From Thermoflexia bacterium (GTDB taxonomy: Bacteria; Chloroflexota; Anaerolineae; B4-G1; DUEL01): 32,304 nt of DNA. Both the position numbers and the translations under genes were made by a program. The notes beneath the pieces were generated by a model. The model was not told the origin of the DNA and did no database searches. It saw only the letters and a list, made by a program, of their open reading frames with translations. Positions 1 through 6,994 of this stretch are shown here, piece after piece (position 1 is the first letter of the stretch; every line of letters starts with the position of its first letter). The DNA lies in the NCBI GenBank assembly GCA_011192125.1, contig DUEL01000040.1, positions 1 through 32,304 on the forward strand, written 5' to 3'.

Positions 1-264
1 ACCTCCGCCTACATCGAGCAACTCGCCCGGGAGGTGTACGAGCGGGGCGAGGAGTTCGACGACGACGAATTGGAAAAGCGGTTCTTTGCTTTCTGGGACC
101 GACTGGTCGCGGAGGGGCGGCTGCGGCGGCTGCCGGACCGTCCTCCCGAGTTCGGCAAGGCGATCCTGGGCCGACGCCGCTGGCTCCGCGCGCAACGGAT
201 CCGTATCCGACGACTCGTGGAGTACTGGCGGGCGGAGGAGGAGAGGGCCGGAGGAGGTGGGTGA
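1..264 (+). CDS. C-terminal part of an unrecognised protein (5' end outside window)
   Basis: Frame 1 is open from the first base to a TGA at 262-264 and gives 87 residues. The start lies upstream of the window; an in-frame GTG at 34 has no convincing ribosome site. The visible part is highly charged, with an acidic stretch (EEFDDDELEKR), aromatic residues (FFAFWDR) and a run of basic helices (RRRWLRAQRIRIRR). It has no membrane segment and no cysteine. I do not recognise the family. Its stop overlaps the ATG of the following metallochaperone (TGATG), so the two are translationally coupled and probably share an operon. A role connected with metal handling is possible only by that association. 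Confidence 0.6.
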   Translation, partial: TSAYIEQLAREVYERGEEFDDDELEKRFFAFWDRLVAEGRLRRLPDRPPEFGKAILGRRRWLRAQRIRIRRLVEYWRAEEERAGGGG

Positions 265-467
265 TGGAACAGCGCACCGTTCACGTTCCGAACATCAGTT
301 GTGGACACTGCGTGATGCGCATACAGAAGGCGTTGGAGGCTCTGGAGGGTGTGGTCAGGGTGGAAGCGGACGTGAACTCCAAGGAGGTCACCATCGAATG
401 GGGGCCTCCTGCTACGTGGGAGCGGATCGTCGCGACCCTCACCGAGATCGACTACCCGCCCGGTTAG
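264..467 (+). CDS. Heavy-metal-associated (HMA) domain protein, CopZ-like metallochaperone
   Basis: This 67-residue protein is a single HMA domain. The metal-binding loop is near the N terminus (VPNISCGHCVMRIQKAL), with C14-x-x-C17 in the position that binds Cu(I) in CopZ and in the N-terminal domains of CopA. The rest follows the ferredoxin-like beta-alpha-beta-beta-alpha-beta pattern (VVRVEADVNSKEVTIEW). By family it carries a soft metal, most often Cu(I), in the cytoplasm to a P-type ATPase or repressor; neither partner is in the window. ATG 264 follows a strong GGAGGAGGT site; a GTG one codon earlier is less likely. The histidine inside CxxC (CGHC) is a minor variant of the common CxxC loop. 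The metal is inferred. Confidence 0.88.
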   Translation: MEQRTVHVPNISCGHCVMRIQKALEALEGVVRVEADVNSKEVTIEWGPPATWERIVATLTEIDYPPG

Positions 468-471
468 TCTT

Positions 472-547
472 CACACGGAGGCACAGAGGACACAGAGTTG
501 TTCTCTAGATTTAGAGATTCTCTGTGTCCTCTGTGCCTCTGTGGTGT
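472..547. repeat. Dispersed CACAGAG hairpin, copy 1
   Basis: Inverted repeat between two converging genes. The arm at 479-497 pairs perfectly with 520-538 (19 bp), and the similarity continues outward with mismatches. The arms are built from CACAGAG words spaced 8-9 nt apart. The loop holds a second small stem (502-507 with 512-517). It begins 5 nt after the stop of the metallochaperone gene and ends 27 nt before the stop of korB. Confidence 0.9.
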
Positions 548-574
548 CTTATGTGTCGGGGGGCTCGGCCACCG

Positions 575-1450
575 TCAGCGGTACTCGGACAGGAGCGCTT
601 CCACCTGGTCTGGACGCAGCCCTTCCACGGGCCGGTGTACCAGCGGTGGTCCCTCGCGCAGGGCTGGGACCTGTTCCTCATATGTAGGCACAGTCGGATC
701 CCGGTAGAAGATACCGATGGGGATCCGATTTCCCCATTCGAACGTCCGCTCCCAGGCGGCCTTGTGGTCGGTGGGATCGTAGTCGGACTCCTCCTCCAGT
801 TTGTACACCCGTGGGCGGTAGAACTCGTAGGCGTAGCCCCGGTTCCAGATCACGCAGGGCTGGAGGACGTCCACCAGGGCGTAGCCAGGGTGTTCCAACG
901 CCTCGCCGATGAGCCAGGCCAGGTGCTTCAGGTCGCCTGCGTAGCCGCGGGCGACGAAGGTGGCTCCGGCGGTGATGGCGAGGGCCAGGGGGTTGAGGGG
1001 GTAGTCGATGGACCCTTCGGGTGAGGAGGGGGTCCGTTTACCCCGTTCGCTGGTAGGGGAGTACTGCCCTCGCGTGAGGCCGTAGATCCGATTGTCCTGC
1101 ACCAGGTCGACGAGGTTGATGTTCCGCCGAGCGGCGTGGACGAAGTGGCTCAGCCCCTCGGCGTATCCGTCCCCGTCGCCGTGGACCACCATCACCCGCA
1201 GGCCGTGGTTCGCCAGCCGCACGCCGGTAGCGACCGCCACCGGTCGGCCGTGGAGGGTGTGGAAGCCGTTGACCCGCATGTAGTGGGGCAGTTTGCTCCC
1301 GCAGCCGATGCCGGTGACGATCAGGATCTCGTGGGGGGCGATGTTGTGCTCCGCCAGAGCCATCTGGACCGCGGTGAGGATGCCGTAGTTACCACAGCCC
1401 TTACACCAGGTGGGGCGTTCCCGTCCGGCGAAGTCCTTTCGTGTGAGCAT
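575..1450 (-). CDS. korB: 2-oxoacid:ferredoxin oxidoreductase, beta subunit
   Basis: This is the 291-residue catalytic beta subunit of a CoA-dependent 2-oxoacid:ferredoxin oxidoreductase (2-oxoglutarate or related 2-oxoacid to acyl-CoA, CO2 and reduced ferredoxin). Visible motifs are the WCKGCGN loop with C16 and C19, C50 (GIGCGSK) and C199 (LQPCVIWN), together the usual four ligands of the proximal 4Fe-4S cluster. The thiamine-diphosphate/Mg signature is GDGD at 91-94, ending VQDN near 117-120, followed by IYGLTRGQYSPTS, typical of the two-subunit Kor/Vor type. ATG 1450 is preceded by AAGGAG at about 7 nt. It lies 63 nt after korA in the same operon. The exact 2-oxoacid cannot be fixed from sequence reading alone. 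Confidence 0.93.
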   Translation of the reverse strand: MLTRKDFAGRERPTWCKGCGNYGILTAVQMALAEHNIAPHEILIVTGIGCGSKLPHYMRVNGFHTLHGRPVAVATGVRLANHGLRVMVVHGDGDGYAEGLSHFVHAARRNINLVDLVQDNRIYGLTRGQYSPTSERGKRTPSSPEGSIDYPLNPLALAITAGATFVARGYAGDLKHLAWLIGEALEHPGYALVDVLQPCVIWNRGYAYEFYRPRVYKLEEESDYDPTDHKAAWERTFEWGNRIPIGIFYRDPTVPTYEEQVPALREGPPLVHRPVEGLRPDQVEALLSEYR

Positions 1451-1455
1451 GGTAC

Positions 1456-1504
1456 GCTCCTTGTGTCTTGCTTCTTGTTCTGTGTTCCGCGTTCCGTGTT
1501 GCGT
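1456..1504. repeat. Heptanucleotide-periodic tract between korA and korB
   Basis: Seven consecutive 7-nt units, read on the minus strand as acgcaac, acggaac, gcggaac, acagaac, aagaagc, aagacac and aaggagc. They vary in sequence but keep exact 7-nt spacing. The last unit contains the AAGGAG that acts as ribosome-binding site for korB, so the tract contributes a functional translation signal. Confidence 0.8.
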
Positions 1505-1513
1505 TGCTTTCCC

Positions 1514-3268
1514 CTACTCTGTCTGCTCAATCCGCTTAATCCGCTGCTCAATCTGCTCCGGTGTGAAGGCCCGGCCGTCGTACCGGCGGATCGAGCCGTC
1601 GGCGGTGTAGCCGAGGTGGGTTCGGAGGAGGGATTCTAACTGGCCGGTCGCGTTTCCTTCGACGACGATGGTCCGTTTTGTGCGCTCCAGGGCGGCTCGG
1701 GTGGCCTCGACCGGGAAAGGCCAGAGGTCGTGGAAGTGGAGCAGGTTGGCCCAACCGAGCCGCTCCGCGTTCAGTCGATCCACCGCCTCCCTCGCCGGTC
1801 CGTAGGTCGAACCCCAGCACAGGAGGGTCAGTTCCGCCTCTTCGGGACCGTATCGGATCGGCCCTTCCACCTCGCGGGCCATTCCATCCAGTTTCCGCAT
1901 CCGTTTGTCCACCTGGGCGATCCGGTTCTCCGGCTCCTCGTTGATGGCGCCTAACTCGTCGTGTTCGTTGGCGGTGGTGGTCCAGACCGCCTTGGGGTGG
2001 CCGGGGGTGGCGCGGGGGGAGATACCGGAGTCGGTGACGCGGAAGCGACGATAGTCCCCCTCCAGCCCGTCCAGGTCCTCCGGCGTCAGCAGGGCTCCCC
2101 GGTCGATGGTCACCTCATCGAACGAAAGCGCGTCTGGCTCGACAGTGCGGTAGGCCACCGCCAGGTAGTGGTCGCTGAGGACGATGACCGGCGTCTGGTA
2201 CCGGTCCGCCAGGTTGAAAGCCCGCCATCCGGCGCGGAAGGATTCCTCGACCGTGCCGGGGGCGAGGACGAAGCGGGGGAACTCCCCCTGGGAGGCGTGG
2301 ATCACAAACAGGAGGTCGCCCTGCTCGGTGCGGGTGGGCATCCCGGTGGCGGGGCCGGGCCGCTGCGCGTTGTAGATCACCACGGGGGTTTCCGTGATCC
2401 CTGCCAGGCCCAGGGCCTCCACCATCAGGGAGAAGCCGCCGCCGGAGGTGGGGACCAGCGCCCGTGCCCCCACGTAAGCGGCGCCGATGGCCATGTTGAT
2501 GGCTCCGATCTCGTCCTCGGCGTGTTTGGTGACCACGCCGTACTGCTCCGCGTGGGCGGCGAACCAGTGGAGGACCGGCGTGCCGGGGGTCATCGGGTAG
2601 GCGGCGACGAAGCGGCACCCTCCGGCCAGCGCGCCCAGCGCGAACGCCTCGTTGCCGTTGAGGATCAGGCGGCGGGGCGCGTCGGGGATTGCTTCCATGT
2701 GGTAGGGGAAGTCGGCCTGGAAGGCGCATCCGGTGTCGACGCCGGCCTCCACGACCCGCAGGTTGGCGTCCACCACCGCCTGCCCCTTGCGGGCGAAGTT
2801 GTCTCGGACGACGCTCTCCAGGTAGGTGGGGTCGAACCCGATCAGCCCGGCGGCGACGGCGAAGGCGAGCGTGTTGCGCATCACTGCTCGTCCCCCCTTC
2901 TCCTCCGCCAGTGCGGTGAGGGGGATGGGACAGAAGTTGACGTCGGCCCGGTGGAGGTCGTCGGGTAGGTCCTCCTTGGCGTCGTAGATGACGGCCCCGC
3001 CGGGGACCACCGCGCCGATATGGCGCCGGATCGTCTCCAGGTCCAGCGCCAGCAGGACGTGGACCGGCTCGGCGTGGGAGTAGAGGGGGTGGGGGGCGAC
3101 GCGGACGGAGAAGAAGTTGTGACCGCCCCGGATGCGGGAGTAGTAGTCCGGCAGACCGAAGACGTAAAGGCCGCCGCGGGTCAGCGCTTTGGAGAACCCC
3201 GCGCCGCTGGATTCCAGACCCATCCCTGCCTCGCCGCCGATGCGGATGGTGAGATCGTTTGCTGACAC
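1514..3268 (-). CDS. korA: 2-oxoacid:ferredoxin oxidoreductase, fused gamma-alpha subunit
   Basis: This 584-residue protein combines the gamma domain (about residues 1-190, starting LTIRIGGEAGMGLESSG) with the alpha pyrimidine-binding domain (from about 205, LNGNEAFALGALAGG, then YPMTPGTPVLHWFA in place of the common YPITPST). It pairs with the downstream beta subunit as an alpha2beta2-type enzyme with no separate delta ferredoxin subunit. GTG 3268 is chosen because AGGAGG lies 6 nt upstream; a GTG seven codons earlier would place that site inside the gene. The last codons (EQIEQRIKRIEQTE) are made of 9-nt repeat-like units at 1525-1554 and look like a repeat captured by the frame. The gene diverges from the perR-like gene, so both share the 3269-3406 control region. 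Confidence 0.92.
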   Translation of the reverse strand: MSANDLTIRIGGEAGMGLESSGAGFSKALTRGGLYVFGLPDYYSRIRGGHNFFSVRVAPHPLYSHAEPVHVLLALDLETIRRHIGAVVPGGAVIYDAKEDLPDDLHRADVNFCPIPLTALAEEKGGRAVMRNTLAFAVAAGLIGFDPTYLESVVRDNFARKGQAVVDANLRVVEAGVDTGCAFQADFPYHMEAIPDAPRRLILNGNEAFALGALAGGCRFVAAYPMTPGTPVLHWFAAHAEQYGVVTKHAEDEIGAINMAIGAAYVGARALVPTSGGGFSLMVEALGLAGITETPVVIYNAQRPGPATGMPTRTEQGDLLFVIHASQGEFPRFVLAPGTVEESFRAGWRAFNLADRYQTPVIVLSDHYLAVAYRTVEPDALSFDEVTIDRGALLTPEDLDGLEGDYRRFRVTDSGISPRATPGHPKAVWTTTANEHDELGAINEEPENRIAQVDKRMRKLDGMAREVEGPIRYGPEEAELTLLCWGSTYGPAREAVDRLNAERLGWANLLHFHDLWPFPVEATRAALERTKRTIVVEGNATGQLESLLRTHLGYTADGSIRRYDGRAFTPEQIEQRIKRIEQTE

Positions 3269-3320
3269 CTCTTTCCTCCTTTTTCCCACAGGACCTGGGA
3301 AGCAGTTCTCGACACCCGGG

Positions 3321-3349
3321 TTGACAGATGTTGACTTCTAGTTTATAAT
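3321..3349 (+). promoter_or_regulatory. Consensus sigma-70 promoter of the perR-like operon
   Basis: TTGACA at 3321-3326 and TATAAT at 3344-3349 are separated by exactly 17 nt, a perfect match to the housekeeping consensus. Transcription would start near 3356, inside or just before the operator that follows. Confidence 0.88.
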
Positions 3350-3359
3350 GTGTCTAACT

Positions 3360-3374
3360 TTAGAATAATTCTAA
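3360..3374. promoter_or_regulatory. PerR/Fur-type 7-1-7 operator
   Basis: TTAGAATAATTCTAA is a perfect 7-1-7 inverted repeat (TTAGAAT, A, ATTCTAA). It differs symmetrically from the Bacillus PerR box TTATAATNATTATAA. It lies about 10 nt downstream of the -10 element, where a bound repressor would block initiation, so autoregulation by the gene just downstream is the natural reading. The site also lies in the region shared with korA. Confidence 0.8.
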
Positions 3375-3406
3375 ATTAATACCACGGATAATTTTGGAGC
3401 GAGACA

Positions 3407-3829
3407 ATGCAATCGGTCGAAACCCTAATGCGGCTTTTCCGGCAGAAAGGTCTCAAGGTCACCCCTCAGCGCAGGCTCATTTTCGAGTTATTGGCCGGCG
3501 ACGGTTCCCATCCCACCGCCGAAGAGACCTACCGGCGCGTCCGTGCCGTGATGCCCGAAGTCTCCCGGGCGACGGTCTACAATACGTTGCGTGAGTTGAT
3601 CGCTCTGGGCGAGTTGGCCCCGGTGGCGAATTTGAGTGAGGGGGGAGTTCGGTACGACACGAACACCGCTCATCACCACCACCTGTTCTGCGTGAAGTGT
3701 CACGCTCTGATCGACGTCGACCGGGACTTCGAAGGGATCGAACTCTCGCCGGAGGAGGCGGCGGGTTACCGACTTGTGAACTACCAGGTGACGTTCTACG
3801 GATATTGTCCCGACTGCCGGACGGACTGA
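3407..3829 (+). CDS. perR: Fur-family regulator, PerR-like (peroxide-sensing type)
   Basis: A 140-residue Fur superfamily repressor. The N-terminal winged helix (about 1-80) contains TPQRRLIFELL and the recognition region SRATVYNTLREL. The C-terminal dimerisation and metal domain holds two CxxC pairs, C95/C98 and C134/C137, for the structural zinc. The regulatory site can be matched to Bacillus PerR: H35 (HPTAEE), D84 (RYD), H90 and H92 in AHHHH, and D103 (LIDVD). An aspartate at the last position, where Fur usually has glutamate, favours PerR over Fur, and the PerR-like operator agrees. ATG 3407 has GGAG 7 nt upstream. It is transcribed with the thioferritin gene 37 nt downstream. Assignment as PerR rather than Fur or Zur is inference from these residues. 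Confidence 0.85.
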   Translation: MQSVETLMRLFRQKGLKVTPQRRLIFELLAGDGSHPTAEETYRRVRAVMPEVSRATVYNTLRELIALGELAPVANLSEGGVRYDTNTAHHHHLFCVKCHALIDVDRDFEGIELSPEEAAGYRLVNYQVTFYGYCPDCRTD

Positions 3830-3866
3830 CGGCGGTCCATTTTACCCAGGAAAGGAGTGAGAGAAA

Positions 3867-4418
3867 ATGGCAAAGGTAACGCGAGAGGTCGTCGAGAGGG
3901 CGGGTGTGGATGTGGACCAACTGCTGGAGTTGCTGGTCAAGAACGCCGCGGCGGAACTGACCACGTATTATTACTACACCATCCTGCGGGTGAACCTCAT
4001 CGGACTGGAAGGGGAGGGGATCAAGGAGATCGCCGAAGCGGCCCGGATCGAGGATCGCAATCACTTCGAGGCCCTGGTGCCCCGCATCTACGAACTGGGT
4101 GGAAGCCTCCCTGGCGATATGAAGGCGTTCCACGACATGTCCGCCTGCCCGCCCGCCAGCCTGCCGGAGGATCCGACGGACGTCAAGGTCCTCCTGAAGG
4201 TGCTGGTGGAAGCGGAGCGGTGCGCTGTGCGGGGTTATACCCAGATCTGCAACATGACCTTCGGCAAGGATCATCGGACCTACGACCTGGCGTTGGCGAT
4301 CCTCCATGAGGAGATCCAGCACGAGTCTTGGTTCTCCGAGTTCCTGGGTGAAGGCCCCTCTGGCCACTTCCTGCGGCGCGGGGAGACCTCTCCCTTCGTG
4401 CGCAAGTTCCTCGAATAG
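3867..4418 (+). CDS. Dps-like thioferritin (DPSL family ferritin-like protein)
   Basis: A 183-residue four-helix-bundle protein of the ferritin superfamily. Candidate di-iron ligands are E30, D63 with H66 (DRNH), E116, and E149 with H152 (ExxH, EEIQH), the bacterioferritin-like arrangement. Three cysteines at 94, 119 and 128 fit the extra thiol pair that distinguishes the DPSL (thioferritin) branch from true Dps. Family members form 12-subunit cages that oxidise and store iron using peroxide and so protect DNA. The tyrosine run (TTYYYYT) sits beside E30. An AGGAG site precedes ATG 3867. The gene directly follows the perR-like gene, which is good contextual support for a peroxide and iron role. 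Confidence 0.86.
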   Translation: MAKVTREVVERAGVDVDQLLELLVKNAAAELTTYYYYTILRVNLIGLEGEGIKEIAEAARIEDRNHFEALVPRIYELGGSLPGDMKAFHDMSACPPASLPEDPTDVKVLLKVLVEAERCAVRGYTQICNMTFGKDHRTYDLALAILHEEIQHESWFSEFLGEGPSGHFLRRGETSPFVRKFLE

Positions 4419-4435
4419 AGATCGGTCCAGGGTGG

Positions 4436-4465
4436 GGGAGGGAAGGCCGCAAGGTCTTCCCTCCC
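4436..4465 (+). promoter_or_regulatory. 13-bp GCAA-tetraloop hairpin between thioferritin and cytochrome b5 genes
   Basis: GGGAGGGAAG at 4436-4445 pairs perfectly with CTTCCCTCCC at 4456-4465. Three further inner pairs (4446-4448 with 4453-4455, one G-T) close a GCAA loop, a stable GNRA tetraloop. There is no following T-run, so it looks more like an mRNA-stabilising or partial attenuation element than an intrinsic terminator. It ends 25 nt before the next start. Confidence 0.7.
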
Positions 4466-4490
4466 TCCAACTCCTGTCGGGAACCCACCG

Positions 4491-4724
4491 ATGCGCCGGT
4501 TCACCCTTGAGGATCTCGCCCGATACAACGGCAAAGGTGGTATGCCTGCCTACATCGCTTACAAGGGACAGGTGTACGACGTCTCCTCCAGTTTTCTGTG
4601 GCAGAACGGTCGGCATCAGGTGCTTCACGAGGCCGGCACAGACCTGACCGCTGCGCTGGATCAGGCCCCCCACGGCGAGGACCTGCTCAAGGGGTTCCCC
4701 GTTGTCGGTGTGCTCATAAGATAG
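4491..4724 (+). CDS. Small cytochrome b5-like heme-binding protein
   Basis: A 77-residue protein made of one cytochrome b5-like domain. It begins RRFTLEDLARYNGKGGMPAY and YKGQVYDVSSSFLW, as in prokaryotic one-domain b5 proteins. The classic HPGG is replaced by RHQVLHEAGTDLT. H42 or H46 and H61 (APHGED) are the likely axial heme ligands. It has no signal peptide or membrane segment and should be cytoplasmic. ATG 4491 follows the hairpin at 4436-4465 with only a weak ribosome site. Its place behind the perR-like and thioferritin genes suggests electron transfer in the same stress response, perhaps releasing stored iron, but that is inference. Confidence 0.8.
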   Translation: MRRFTLEDLARYNGKGGMPAYIAYKGQVYDVSSSFLWQNGRHQVLHEAGTDLTAALDQAPHGEDLLKGFPVVGVLIR

Positions 4725-4801
4725 TACCCCATCCCGCTTGCCAGGGAAGTGATCAGGATCAGCGTCCTCTCGCTTCCAGGTTCATCTCCCATCCTGCGCC
4801 T

Positions 4802-6805
4802 TTACGTCCCGTCGCCGACGGACGCGAGTAACTCCCGCAGCGGTTCCGGCTCGGTGACCGGGGGCAGGCAGGTGAAGCCTCGACAGACGTAAGCGGCGGC
4901 GTGGCCCTCGATGGGGTAGCGGTCGGCCAGGAGGGGGACCGCGCCCGTGCTTCCGGCAGCCACCGTCAAGCAGGGGCGGTATTCTTCGGAACAGACCGCT
5001 ATCAGCGACTGGCTGTCCTCCGCCGCCAGGTCGCCCACGATGGCGACCTCCACGGGGGAGGCGAGGGCGTGGTCCAGCGCGATCAGCCACTGGCCGAAGC
5101 CCAGTGGGTAGCGGGCCATCAGCGGCTGCATCGGCCGCAGGGCGGCTTTGGCGATCTCAGCGTAGCGTGGATCGGCAGCCAGGGAGGCCAGGCGGAGGAG
5201 GACGAAGGCGGCCATCCCGTTGCCGGAGGGGATGGCGTTGTCCTGCAACTCCCGCGGGCGAAGGATCAGCGGCTCGTGGTCGTCGGCGGTGTCGAAGAAG
5301 CCGCCCTCAGGCGTGCTGAAGTGCTCGATCGCCGTGTCCATCAACTCACGGGCGGCTTTGTACCAGCGCGGGTCGAATGTGGTCTGGTACAGTTCCAACA
5401 GCCCGTCGGCCAGGTGGGTGTAGTCCTCCAAGTAGCCCGGAACCCTGGCGGTCCCCTCCCTCCAGGTGTGCCACAGCCGTCCATCGGCGGCGCGCAATTG
5501 GGTAAGGAGGAACCCTCCGTTCTGCTCGGCGGCCCGTCGGTAGTCCTCCCGTCCCAGGACGCGGCCGGCTTCGGCGAAGGCGGCCAGCATCAGCCCGTTC
5601 CAGGAGGTCAGCACCTTCTCGTCGCGGGCTGGGCGGACCCGCCCTTCGCGGGCCGCGAGCAGCCGACGGCGGGCCTCGGTCAGCGCCTCTCGCTCTTGCG
5701 GCGTCCCTGGAAAGGCGAGGATACCTTTCTCCTCGAAGGGGACCAGTTCGTAGGCCACCAAGAACCGATCGGCCTCGCCCTCCAGCACCTCCTGAACCTC
5801 CTCGTCCGTCCAGAGATAGAACTTCCCCTCCGCCCCCTCGCTATCGGCGTCCAGCGCGGCGTAGAAGCCGCCCTGGGGGTCGGTCATCTCCCGGAGGACG
5901 AAGTCCAACGTCTCTTCAACGATGGCGCGGAACAGCGGATCGCTGGTGACCTGCCAGGCGTGGAGGTAGGCGCGGGCGAGGAGCGCGTTGTCGTAGAGCA
6001 TCTTCTCGAAGTGGGGGACCTGCCAGCGGGCGTCGACAGCGTAGCGGTGGAATCCTCCGCCCAGTTGGTCGTACATCCCGCCACGGGCGATCGCTTCTAG
6101 CGTCTGGACGGCCATTCGTAATGCCTGCGGCTCACCGGTCCCGTGGTGATACCGTAGGAGGAACTCCAGCGTCATCGGCTGGGGGAACTTGGGCGCGGGT
6201 CCCCAGCCACCGTGCTTCTTGTCAAAATCGTCGAGGAGGTGAAGGAGGGCACGGCTCAACGTGGCTGGCTTCAGGTCCTCAGATGGGAGGGCCTGGATCA
6301 GGTCGGTCCGCTGCCGGACCACTTCGACCACCTGCTGGCTGCCCTCGACGATCTCCTCCCGTCGGTTCCGCCAGGCATCGGCCACGGCGCGCAGCACGTC
6401 GGCGAAGGCCGGCAGGCCGTGGCGGGGTTCCGGTGGGAAATAGGTGCCGCCGAAGAAAGGGACGCCCTCCGGGGTGAGAAAGACGGACAGGGGCCAACCG
6501 CCGGAGCCGGTCATCGCCTGCACCGCGTTCATATAGATGCGGTCCACGTCGGGCCGTTCCTCCCGGTCCACCTTGATGCTGACAAAGTGCTCGTTCAGGA
6601 TCGCCGCTATCTCCTGGTCCTCAAACGATTCGTGGGCCATCACGTGGCACCAATGGCAGGCGGAGTAGCCGATGCTGAGGAAGATCGGCTTGTCCTCCGA
6701 GCGGGCCTTCTGGAAGGCCTCCTCCCCCCAGGGGTACCAGTCTACCGGATTTTCGGCATGCTGGAGGAGGTAGGGGCTAGTCTCTTTCGTCAAGCGGTTT
6801 GTCAT
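4802..6805 (-). CDS. YyaL/DUF255 family thioredoxin-like protein
   Basis: A 667-residue member of the YyaL/SSP411 family. The N-terminal DUF255 thioredoxin-like domain (about 1-170) carries the highly conserved [13 protein letters not shown] and the active-site-like CHWC at 50-53, then [11 protein letters not shown] and [16 protein letters not shown]. The remaining two thirds forms the alpha/alpha-barrel seen in N-acylglucosamine epimerase-like proteins, with [31 protein letters not shown] and [16 protein letters not shown]. The biochemical function of the family is not settled. ATG 6805 has AAAGG 7 nt upstream and is preferred to the overlapping TTG at 6808. The gene has its own promoter and faces away from the nitroreductase gene. 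Confidence 0.92.
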   Translation of the reverse strand: MTNRLTKETSPYLLQHAENPVDWYPWGEEAFQKARSEDKPIFLSIGYSACHWCHVMAHESFEDQEIAAILNEHFVSIKVDREERPDVDRIYMNAVQAMTGSGGWPLSVFLTPEGVPFFGGTYFPPEPRHGLPAFADVLRAVADAWRNRREEIVEGSQQVVEVVRQRTDLIQALPSEDLKPATLSRALLHLLDDFDKKHGGWGPAPKFPQPMTLEFLLRYHHGTGEPQALRMAVQTLEAIARGGMYDQLGGGFHRYAVDARWQVPHFEKMLYDNALLARAYLHAWQVTSDPLFRAIVEETLDFVLREMTDPQGGFYAALDADSEGAEGKFYLWTDEEVQEVLEGEADRFLVAYELVPFEEKGILAFPGTPQEREALTEARRRLLAAREGRVRPARDEKVLTSWNGLMLAAFAEAGRVLGREDYRRAAEQNGGFLLTQLRAADGRLWHTWREGTARVPGYLEDYTHLADGLLELYQTTFDPRWYKAARELMDTAIEHFSTPEGGFFDTADDHEPLILRPRELQDNAIPSGNGMAAFVLLRLASLAADPRYAEIAKAALRPMQPLMARYPLGFGQWLIALDHALASPVEVAIVGDLAAEDSQSLIAVCSEEYRPCLTVAAGSTGAVPLLADRYPIEGHAAAYVCRGFTCLPPVTEPEPLRELLASVGDGT

Positions 6806-6837
6806 CAAATTGCCTTTCTTTGAATTTGCACAGTATC

Positions 6838-6866
6838 AGTATAACACGTCATCGGAGTAAAGTCAA
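6838..6866 (-). promoter_or_regulatory. Promoter of the DUF255 gene
   Basis: On the minus strand TTGACT (6866-6861) and TATACT (6843-6838) are 17 nt apart, a near-consensus sigma-70 promoter. The predicted start lies close to 6831, leaving a leader of about 25 nt. Confidence 0.75.
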
Positions 6867-6886
6867 TGCTCATAATAAAAAATCCG

Positions 6887-6915
6887 TTGACACCCCCTTG
6901 CCATCGATGTACAAT
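6887..6915 (+). promoter_or_regulatory. Promoter of the SagB-type nitroreductase gene
   Basis: TTGACA at 6887-6892 and TACAAT at 6910-6915 with 17-nt spacing. It is back to back with the divergent promoter at 6838-6866; only 20 nt separate the two -35 boxes, so one bound regulator could affect both genes. Confidence 0.78.
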
Positions 6916-6994
6916 GCAGATCGAGGGCTTCCGGCGGACTGTGGCAGTCGCATAGGGCACGGGGCAGGGTCCCCTGTGATCTCCAGGGGGGCCG

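Noticed and set aside
1961..2968. 335-codon open frame on the plus strand across korA
   Set aside because: Glycine/valine/arginine-rich composition with no family resemblance; korA is intact on the opposite strand.
4725..4801. Terminator in the convergent cytochrome b5/DUF255 gap
   Set aside because: Only short weak inverted repeats (for example TGATC-AG-GATCA) and no T-run were found; unlike the other convergent gaps it lacks the hairpin repeat.
4901..6100. 399-codon open frame antisense to the DUF255 gene
   Set aside because: Composition is typical of an antisense shadow and no start signal is present; the DUF255 frame is fully conserved.
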